Below, one piece after another: positions 48,499 through 54,627 of a stretch of DNA of 54,627 bases. The notes beneath the pieces were generated by a model that saw only the letters and a list, made by a program, of their open reading frames with translations, was not told where the DNA came from and did no database searches. This DNA comes from Chloroflexota bacterium. Lineage in GTDB: Bacteria; Chloroflexota; UBA6077. How positions within the stretch are numbered: the first letter of the stretch is position 1; every line of letters starts with the position of its first letter. The stretch covers positions 1-54,627 of the forward strand of contig JAJZRD010000001.1 of NCBI GenBank assembly GCA_021845945.1, given 5' to 3'. Position numbers and translations under genes: made by a program.

Positions 48499-50264
48499 GG
48501 CTGTCCCTCTGCCCACACTGCTTCGGCCTGTGCCACCTCTGCTGGCGTCAGCCCGTAGTAGGTTACTGCCGCCTCGCGGCTGATGTAGCCGGAGTGCAGG
48601 TCGTGCAGGACGGCGCTCTTGTCTCTCTCCAGCGGGCCACCGTAGCCGGCGCCACCCCCGGACTCTATGCGCAGCGCCTCGCCCTTCTGCACGTCGAAGG
48701 CCTTCTTGGCGCTCTGTGGCTGCCCGTTGGCGTCTATGCCACCTTTGACCTCGACGTCGCCGTTGCGCTTGACATGCGAATAGCGTGTGCGAGCGGCCGG
48801 CATGCCGCCGAAGATGCCCCAGGGAGCGGTTTTCGTGCGATCGGCTTGGATGCAGGCACGGGCCGTACCCTCCAGTACCTCGATCTCGCGTAGCGTGCCC
48901 AACCCGCCGCGATACTTGCCAGGCCCGCCGGAGTCGGTGCGCAGTTCGCTGCGCCGGTACCGCAGTGGATACTTGAGTTCAGCGACCTCGATGGGAATGT
49001 CATCGGTGTTGCCAATCATCTCGATCATGCAGCTGATGCCGTCGCTGTCAAACCGGCCACCCCAGCCACCTGGGATCCAGTCGTTGTAGATCCAGTCCTT
49101 GCCGCGGCGGTCCAAGCCCGACATGAACGACGTGTCGATGGTGCCGTAGGGGGCGCCGATGACCTTCTGTGGCATCACTGGAGCGAGCGCACCCAAGATC
49201 ACGTCCTTGATCCGCAGTCCGGTCTCCACTGGGCCTCCGAATACCGGCCTTCCCCACTCGGGGTTCACAAGGCTGCCTGGTGGCAACACGAAGTCGATCA
49301 GCTTGTACCAGCCGGAGTTGTTCGGGCCGAAAGGATCCAATAGGGCCTTGAGGATGATGTAGCAGGTGCTGTAGGTGATGCCCCAGGCGGAGTTGATGGC
49401 GCCTCGCACCTGATCGCCCGTGCCAGTGAAGTCCACCAGCAGACGGTCGCCCGCGATGGTGATGGTCATCTTGATCTTGATGTCCTCGGCCGAGACGCCA
49501 TCGTCGTCCATTTGATCTTCAAAGGAGTAAACCCCGTCGGGCACTTGGCGTATGGCCTCCCGCATCCGCCTAGCCGCCAGATCGAGAGCCTCGGCCATGC
49601 AGGCCCGAAAGACCGGGAGCGAGTACTTGTCTATCGGCTCATCGAGCCGGTAGATGCCCGTTTCGATGGCCGCGATCTGAGAGTACATGTCTCCCAAGCG
49701 CTCCTCGGGCCCCCGCACGTTGTACATAAGGAGGTCGATGACGTCCTGGTTCATCTTGCCCGCCTCGCGGACGCGGATTGGCGGTACGACAATGCCTTCG
49801 TGGAACAGGTGCGTTACCGCGCTACCACCAACGCCACTCGCCTCATAGCCGCCGATGTCGGGCCAGTGCGCGCGATTGGCCACTAGGGCAACCATCTCTC
49901 CCTTGTAGAAGTAAGGCGCGACGAACATCACGTCGTTGAGGTGCACGCTGCCCAGATAGGGATCGTTGAGACAATAAATGTCCCCCTCGCGCATATTCTC
50001 CAGCCCGAACTTCTTCATCGCAGCCTGGACGGTGTAGGGCATCGTGCCCAGGTGGATCGGGCACCCCCCTTGCTGGGCGATTAGGTTGCCTTCGAGGTCG
50101 TGCAGGGCACACGAGAAATCGGCCGCGTCGTGGATAATGGGCGAGTTGGCCGTGCGGCGCAGCGAATTGGCCATGTGGTCGCAGATCGCCGCCAGACCAT
50201 TGTTAACGACCTCGAAGGTAATGGGGTCTATGTTGGGTGCGGTACTGCCTGTGGAAGTAGCCAC
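48495..50264 (-). CDS. hyuB: Hydantoinase B/oxoprolinase family subunit
   Basis: 589 residues, full length for HyuB. Family landmarks: DPITFEVVNNGLAAICDHMANSLRRTANSPIIHDAADFSCAL, LNDPYLGSVHLNDV, PDIGGYEASG, DFTGTGDQVRGAINS and a C-terminal SGGGAGYGGPLERD. With HyuA it forms the ATP-dependent hydrolase that opens hydantoins, 5-oxoproline or similar cyclic amides. GTG start with GGAGG eight bases upstream, only two bases after hyuA ends. Confidence 0.93.
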   Translation of the reverse strand: MATSTGSTAPNIDPITFEVVNNGLAAICDHMANSLRRTANSPIIHDAADFSCALHDLEGNLIAQQGGCPIHLGTMPYTVQAAMKKFGLENMREGDIYCLNDPYLGSVHLNDVMFVAPYFYKGEMVALVANRAHWPDIGGYEASGVGGSAVTHLFHEGIVVPPIRVREAGKMNQDVIDLLMYNVRGPEERLGDMYSQIAAIETGIYRLDEPIDKYSLPVFRACMAEALDLAARRMREAIRQVPDGVYSFEDQMDDDGVSAEDIKIKMTITIAGDRLLVDFTGTGDQVRGAINSAWGITYSTCYIILKALLDPFGPNNSGWYKLIDFVLPPGSLVNPEWGRPVFGGPVETGLRIKDVILGALAPVMPQKVIGAPYGTIDTSFMSGLDRRGKDWIYNDWIPGGWGGRFDSDGISCMIEMIGNTDDIPIEVAELKYPLRYRRSELRTDSGGPGKYRGGLGTLREIEVLEGTARACIQADRTKTAPWGIFGGMPAARTRYSHVKRNGDVEVKGGIDANGQPQSAKKAFDVQKGEALRIESGGGAGYGGPLERDKSAVLHDLHSGYISREAAVTYYGLTPAEVAQAEAVWAEGQP

Positions 50265-50266
50265 CC

Positions 50267-52312
50267 TTATCGCCTCCTCTGGAGCAGGATACTGCCGCTC
50301 GCATCGATGGTAGCGTCAAACGTCTCGGTGACCAGCACCGTCGAATCGAACTGCTCGATAATCGCGGGCCCCACTGCAGACCAACCAATCGCCAGGGCGC
50401 TACGGAGGTAGACAGGAACTTTCTGGAAGCAATCCCTTTCCAGTGAGTAGACTTCGCGTGTGCGGTCTTCGTTTGACCCGCCTCGGACGGCTGCGCACGT
50501 CTCCGTGGTTGCGGCATTGGCGATTTCGCGCTCCGTGCCCACAACCTGTATGCTCACCAAGAACGGCGTTTCGTTCTCGCGATAGTAGCGGTATAAGTCG
50601 AAGTGCCCCTTGTGGAAACGCTCACCCATCTCTGCGATGCTCCCAGGCCCATACTCTCTGCTATCGAGCGGCACGGTTACCTCGAAGCTCTGGCCCTCGT
50701 AGCGGAAATCGCCCGCGCGCGTCAGTACCTGGTTCTCCGCAGGCACGCCCTGCGCCGCCAGCGATGCGCGGCACCTCTCTTCCAGCGCGGTGAACAACCC
50801 GTTTAGCTCGCCCGCGGTTAGGTTCTCCAGGCTGCGGTTCACCGAGGCAATCGCGTCTGTCTTGCGGTTGGCAGTAGCCAGGCCAACCGCCGACATCACG
50901 CCGGGGAATGGCGGGATGATCAGCTGCTGAATAGCCAGCATCTCTGCCATCTCGCAGGCGTGCATCGGCCCGGCGCCGCCGAAGGCCACGAGAGTGAAAT
51001 CCCGCGGGTCGACGCCGCGGTTGGTGGTCAGTAGACGAATGGCCTCGCCCATCTTGACGTTGGCGATCTTAATGACCCCGACTACCGCGTCCTGCAGAGA
51101 CAAGCCAAGCGGTTCGCATATCCGCTCCCCGAAGGCGCGCTCTGCCGCCCCCTTGGAGAGCGCCATGCGCCCGCCAAGCAACCCATGCGGCGATAGGCGG
51201 CCCAGAATAAGCTGCGCATCGGTGACCGTAGGGTCACTGCCACCGCGCTCATAGCACACTGGCCCCGGCTTGGCGCCTGCGCTCTGAGGGCCAACCTTCA
51301 TCACGCCCCCCTTGTCGACCCAAGCGATGCTGCCACCGCCGGCGCCGATGGTGTTTATGCGGATCATCGGCACCATAACGGGCATGTTGTATTCGACCTG
51401 TGCCTCGTTGGTGAGTTCAGGCGTTTGGTTCTTCAGCACAGCCACGTCGCAACTCGTTCCGCCCATGTCTAGGCTGATCACGTTAGGCGTGCCCGTTTGT
51501 AAGGCCAGCGCCTGGGCACCCATCACGCCACCCGCGGGGCCGGAGAGCATCGTGCGCACGGGCTTCTGCGTTGCCTCGTCCACCGAGGTGACCCCGCCGT
51601 TGGACTGCATCACCATCAACAGGCAGTTCGGGGCATACTTCTTGAGCTTTCTCTGGAAGCTGCGCAGGTAGGAGGTTATGACCGGCTGGGTGAATGCGTT
51701 GATCGTTGTGGTGCTAGTACGCTCCCACTCGCGGATCAGAGGCGCCAGATCTGACGATAACGAGATGTGGCATAGTGGCTCGTGCCTGCGGATGATGTCT
51801 GCGGCTACCTGCTCGTTGTGGCCGTTCGCGTAGCTGTTGAGGAAACAGATGGCGATTGCCTCGACCTTGTCGCGCTTGAAAACCTCAAGAGCGGCCAGCA
51901 CGTCCTCCTCGGCCACCGTTTTGAGCACCGTGCCGTCTGCGGCAGTACGCTCATCGATCTCCAGACGGAGCCAACGCGGGGCAAGCGGGTCGGGCCGCAC
52001 CTCGTGCAAGTCGTACTGGTGGCGGCGATGCCAGCGCTGGTGTTCCAAGATGTCGCGGAATCCCTTTGTGCAGAGGAGCCCAATCCGTGCGCCACGCCTC
52101 TCCAGAACCACGTTGGTGGCGATCGTTGTGCCGAAAGCGATGCGCTGGAGCGCGGATGGCTCAAGGCCCATCTTTGCTAGCCCCTGCAAGACGCAATCGA
52201 ATATGCCATCTGACCCTGAGGTGGGGACCTTCTCGATCTGGATACGCCCACCTTCGTCCACTAGGGCCAGGTCCACAAAGGTCCCGCCGACGTCTACTCC
52301 GAGCGTGTTCAC
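50267..52312 (-). CDS. hyuA: Hydantoinase A/oxoprolinase family ATPase subunit
   Basis: 681 residues. The actin-like ATPase loops are NTLGVDVGGTFVDLALVDEGG and VISLDMGGTSCDVAVL; RIAFGTTIATNVVLERRGARIGLL and VAFGGAGPMHACEMAEML are also family-typical. ATP hydrolysis activates the amide carbonyl for ring opening by the HyuA-HyuB complex. GTG start with AGGAGG eight bases upstream. The 12-base spacing to ecfT makes transporter and enzyme one transcription unit. Confidence 0.94.
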   Translation of the reverse strand: MNTLGVDVGGTFVDLALVDEGGRIQIEKVPTSGSDGIFDCVLQGLAKMGLEPSALQRIAFGTTIATNVVLERRGARIGLLCTKGFRDILEHQRWHRRHQYDLHEVRPDPLAPRWLRLEIDERTAADGTVLKTVAEEDVLAALEVFKRDKVEAIAICFLNSYANGHNEQVAADIIRRHEPLCHISLSSDLAPLIREWERTSTTTINAFTQPVITSYLRSFQRKLKKYAPNCLLMVMQSNGGVTSVDEATQKPVRTMLSGPAGGVMGAQALALQTGTPNVISLDMGGTSCDVAVLKNQTPELTNEAQVEYNMPVMVPMIRINTIGAGGGSIAWVDKGGVMKVGPQSAGAKPGPVCYERGGSDPTVTDAQLILGRLSPHGLLGGRMALSKGAAERAFGERICEPLGLSLQDAVVGVIKIANVKMGEAIRLLTTNRGVDPRDFTLVAFGGAGPMHACEMAEMLAIQQLIIPPFPGVMSAVGLATANRKTDAIASVNRSLENLTAGELNGLFTALEERCRASLAAQGVPAENQVLTRAGDFRYEGQSFEVTVPLDSREYGPGSIAEMGERFHKGHFDLYRYYRENETPFLVSIQVVGTEREIANAATTETCAAVRGGSNEDRTREVYSLERDCFQKVPVYLRSALAIGWSAVGPAIIEQFDSTVLVTETFDATIDASGSILLQRRR

Positions 52313-52324
52313 TCGTGAATCCTC

Positions 52325-53089
52325 CTAAGATCTTACGCTGACAATGACTGAGTAGATAAGCCACAAGGCCAGCAGGATGGCGGTAGTGATGCCAGAAATC
52401 GACCACTTGAACCCATCGACGAATGTCCTTGTCGGATACGCGCCGAAACCGCGGCAATCCATTGCTACTGCCACTGAACTTGACTTCCGGGTGGCGCTGA
52501 CCAGCACGGGCACTAGGTAACGCTTGTACATCTCTAGCTTGCCTGCCATGCCGCTGCCCTCGCGAAAGCCTCGCACCGCCTGAGCGTCTCTGACGACCCC
52601 CAGTTCCACCTGGAAGAGGGGGATGAAGCGCAGCGAGAGGAAGAACGCCCACGCGTACCGATAGGGCAACCCCACGCGTACCAGCGCCACTACCAGGCGA
52701 CGCGGGTTCGTGGTCCAAACGAAAACCAGAGACGACAGGGCGATGATGACCATCGTGAAGAACTTGTAGATGCCCATCGCCAGCCCGCCGTCGTAGATGT
52801 CCAGGAATCCCAGGGTATAGATGACGCGGCCGGTGTGGTTGCCGAAGACGTGGAAAAGGAACAAACCGCTGCCAGCTAGGACGAAAATCCAAGCCGTGCC
52901 AAGATAGGTCCGCGGAGATACCCCGCCCAACACCATCGCCGCCAGGGACAGCGCCACGTAAAGGCCAAGATACACGGCGCCGTTGTTCAAGAAAAACACC
53001 AGAGTGCTGATGATGAAAAGACAGGCGATCTTCGATAGTGGATCCATGCGATGGATGAAAGAGTTGGTCCTGATGTATTGGACGATCAT
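52325..53089 (-). CDS. ecfT: ECF transporter transmembrane subunit EcfT
   Basis: 254 residues from the ATG at 53089, which overlaps the ATPase stop codon by four bases (ATGA). Five or six hydrophobic segments, an early FIHRMDPLSKIACLFIIST, and the coupling helix containing RYLVPVLVSATRKSSSVAVAMDCRGFGAYPTRT with the A-R-G pattern of EcfT, mark it as the scaffold subunit of an energy-coupling factor importer. The substrate-binding S component is not in view and is probably encoded just beyond the right edge. Confidence 0.92.
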   Translation of the reverse strand: MIVQYIRTNSFIHRMDPLSKIACLFIISTLVFFLNNGAVYLGLYVALSLAAMVLGGVSPRTYLGTAWIFVLAGSGLFLFHVFGNHTGRVIYTLGFLDIYDGGLAMGIYKFFTMVIIALSSLVFVWTTNPRRLVVALVRVGLPYRYAWAFFLSLRFIPLFQVELGVVRDAQAVRGFREGSGMAGKLEMYKRYLVPVLVSATRKSSSVAVAMDCRGFGAYPTRTFVDGFKWSISGITTAILLALWLIYSVIVSVRS

Positions 53090-54627
53090 AGTGTCCTCAC
53101 CCTCCCGACTGCCTTGGCCCCGGCGATCGAGCTCATCCACTTCACGAACTGCACATTCGTGATGATGTTGCCAGGCAGACTGCAGCCTTGATCAGCGAGT
53201 CTGTTTGCCAACTCAGCGACGAAGACCGGCCGCAGGGCGCTCGCCGCCAGTACCTCGGGCCGGCGCAAGAAGAGGTCGGCAGGCGTGCCATCGTACATGA
53301 CCTGGGCGTTCGACATCACCAGCACGCGGTCACAGTACTGGGCAATGATTTCCATGTCGTGGGTTATCACGACTGGCGTCATATTCACGTCTGCTTTAAT
53401 GTCGGCGAACACCAGGTCCATCAGGCGGGTAGCATTGGCTGGATCCTGTCCAAAGGTTGGCTCGTCCAAGATCAGCATTTCGGGCTTGACGACCAGCATT
53501 GTGATGACGCTCAAGCGCCGCTTCTCTCCGCTGCTCAGCGTCAGTGGGTGCCGGTTCTCCAGCCCACTCAGCCCGAACGCGGCGAGCATTTCGGTCGTCC
53601 GCTGCTTGACGGTAGCCTCGTCCAGGCCCGCTACGCGCATTCCGTAAGCGACTTCGTCGAAGACGTTCTCCTTGATGAACTGGTGCTCCGGGTACTGGAA
53701 CACGTAGCCGACCTTGAGTGTGATACTCGCCGTACGGACCTTGGCGACCTCCATGCCGCAGGTGGTGAGGGCGCCACCAGTTGGCACCAGGAGACCCAGC
53801 ATCAGTTTGGCCAGAGTAGTCTTGCCGGAGCCGTTGTTGCCGGCTATCGCCAGACGCTCCCCGGTGTTGAGGCGGAAAGTCACGCCTCGCACGGCCTTCA
53901 GCCCGTTGGGATAGGCGAAACTGACGTTCTTCCCTTCCACCAACGGTCTATCCGTCCGGCTCGCCCCGTCGGACTGCGATTGCACTACCGCGGCCTGCCG
54001 CACAATGGAGCCCAGCTTCTCCAAGCCACCGGCGTAGAACTGCTCCGCTGACAGCGGTATCCGCTCCCACGCGACCACGTCCACCAGACGCAGTGCCAGG
54101 TCTGTGACCTGAGGGATGCGCACGCCGTGGCTGGCGGACAGGTCCAAGCCGTATTGCTGCAGCGCCCGGTCAGGCGTGTCGTCGATTATCTTTCGGCCAC
54201 CGTTGAGCACCACCAGGCGGTCAGCATAGGACAGGGCATCGTCCAGGTAGTGCGCGATGAGGATGATCGTGCGACCTTGGTCGTGTAGGTCTTTGATCGC
54301 AGTGTAGACCTCGGTGGCGCTCTTGGGGTCCAGGTTGGCTGTGGGGTCATCGAGGACGAGGATGCCGGGCTCCATCGTGAGTACGGCCCCGATGGCGATG
54401 CGCTGCTTCTGGCCGCCGGAGGCCTCGTAGACCAGCCGCTGATCGGTTGCGCTGAGGCCGAGGAACCGGAAAGCGGTCTCGACACGCTCCTCGATGACAG
54501 ACGCGGGATAGCGCAGGTTTTCCAGGCCGAAGGATAGCTCGTCGCGGATATAGAGGTTGCATAGCTGGCTCTCGGGATCCTGGAAGACCATGCCAACGCG
54601 CTCGGCCAGGGTGGCTGGCGATTCCGT
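53086..54627 (-). CDS. ecfA: ECF transporter ATPase with two fused ABC domains (5' end cut by window)
   Basis: The frame is open to the window edge, so the first Walker A and the start codon lie outside; 513 codons are visible. Domain 1: Q-loop VFQDPESQL, signature EASGGQKQRIAIG, Walker B LVLDDPTANLD, H-loop LIAHYLDDAL. A linker follows, then domain 2: ENVSFAYPNGLKAVRGV, Walker A AGNNGSGKTT, Q-loop VFQYPEHQFI, signature LSSGEKRRLSVI, Walker B LILDEPTFGQDP and H-loop VITHDMEII. Two complete ATP sites in one chain replace separate EcfA1 and EcfA2. It is translationally coupled to ecfT. Confidence 0.93.
   Translation of the reverse strand, partial: TESPATLAERVGMVFQDPESQLCNLYIRDELSFGLENLRYPASVIEERVETAFRFLGLSATDQRLVYEASGGQKQRIAIGAVLTMEPGILVLDDPTANLDPKSATEVYTAIKDLHDQGRTIILIAHYLDDALSYADRLVVLNGGRKIIDDTPDRALQQYGLDLSASHGVRIPQVTDLALRLVDVVAWERIPLSAEQFYAGGLEKLGSIVRQAAVVQSQSDGASRTDRPLVEGKNVSFAYPNGLKAVRGVTFRLNTGERLAIAGNNGSGKTTLAKLMLGLLVPTGGALTTCGMEVAKVRTASITLKVGYVFQYPEHQFIKENVFDEVAYGMRVAGLDEATVKQRTTEMLAAFGLSGLENRHPLTLSSGEKRRLSVITMLVVKPEMLILDEPTFGQDPANATRLMDLVFADIKADVNMTPVVITHDMEIIAQYCDRVLVMSNAQVMYDGTPADLFLRRPEVLAASALRPVFVAELANRLADQGCSLPGNIITNVQFVKWMSSIAGAKAVGRVRTL

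Noticed and set aside
1..54627. tRNA, rRNA, CRISPR array, transposase or phage genes
   Set aside because: Scanning by eye showed no cloverleaf with GTTCGANTC arm in a tRNA context, no regularly spaced repeats, and no transposase or integrase motifs. Small RNAs could be missed without covariance search.

Overview
The window is about 54.6 kb of GC-rich bacterial DNA with strongly GC-biased third codon positions. I think it comes from a member of the Chloroflexota, probably an uncultured or metagenome-assembled one. The basis is the gene repertoire (GH99-like protein with a shared C-terminal domain, eukaryote-like alpha-2-macroglobulin, YeiH, DUF5679, Tat-lipoprotein binding protein), frequent GTG/TTG starts behind good Shine-Dalgarno sites, and several REP-like palindromes. 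The phylum call is inference; there is no rRNA, and I recognised no tRNA.

Layout. 1-6.3 kb: a minus-strand surface-polysaccharide operon (GT2, GT4, GT39-like, O-antigen ligase/polymerase-like). 6.5-13.2 kb: a MarR regulator with a Cys/His tail and a visible operator, a predicted membrane-anchored beta-rich protein, a 26-residue lysine-rich protein, Lon protease behind a promoter containing an inverted repeat, a small HExxH protein, and a divergent LysR/YeiH pair. 13.3-19.3 kb: a minus-strand C1/corrinoid operon (MetF-type reductase with Cys-rich tail, DUF1638, LipA, methyltetrahydrofolate methyltransferase, RACo-type corrinoid activator), with its own promoter and a hairpin at the end. 19.4-25.8 kb: a second minus-strand operon, Tat-lipoprotein solute-binding protein, LivHMGF and a UroD-fold protein, driven by a strong sigma70-type promoter. 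25.8-29.0 kb: GntR/FadR regulator, PdxA, a 61-residue protein and an enoyl-reductase-like SDR. 29.0-39.9 kb: a decayed MEDS/HATPase sensor gene, a gene-poor stretch, a cold-shock-domain protein, a 1428-residue alpha-2-macroglobulin, a secreted GH99-like protein, a RecQ-family helicase, DUF5679, a small membrane protein and an ftsK remnant. 39.9-45.1 kb: HAD phosphatase, CoA-acylating aldehyde dehydrogenase, ThDP enzyme and a cyclase-family hydrolase. 45.1-54.6 kb: a broken lipoyl-domain gene, a CMD-like protein, and a tightly packed operon of class III aminotransferase, M28 peptidase, HyuB, HyuA, EcfT and a double EcfA ATPase that runs off the right edge.

How it may work together (inference). 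The C1 operon carries a methyl-H4folate:corrinoid methyltransferase, the ATP-dependent reactivator needed to keep a corrinoid protein in Co(I), and a methylene-H4folate reductase. The adjacent Liv/UroD operon could import a small methylated compound and pass its methyl group on; no corrinoid protein is in view. The right-hand cluster looks like uptake through an ECF transporter followed by ATP-dependent opening of a cyclic amide (HyuAB), peptide/amide hydrolysis (M28) and PLP chemistry. The neighbouring ThDP enzyme and CoA-acylating dehydrogenase could turn a 2-oxoacid into an acyl-CoA. Three gene remnants (MEDS kinase, ftsK, lipoyl-domain E2) show ongoing gene decay between functional blocks.
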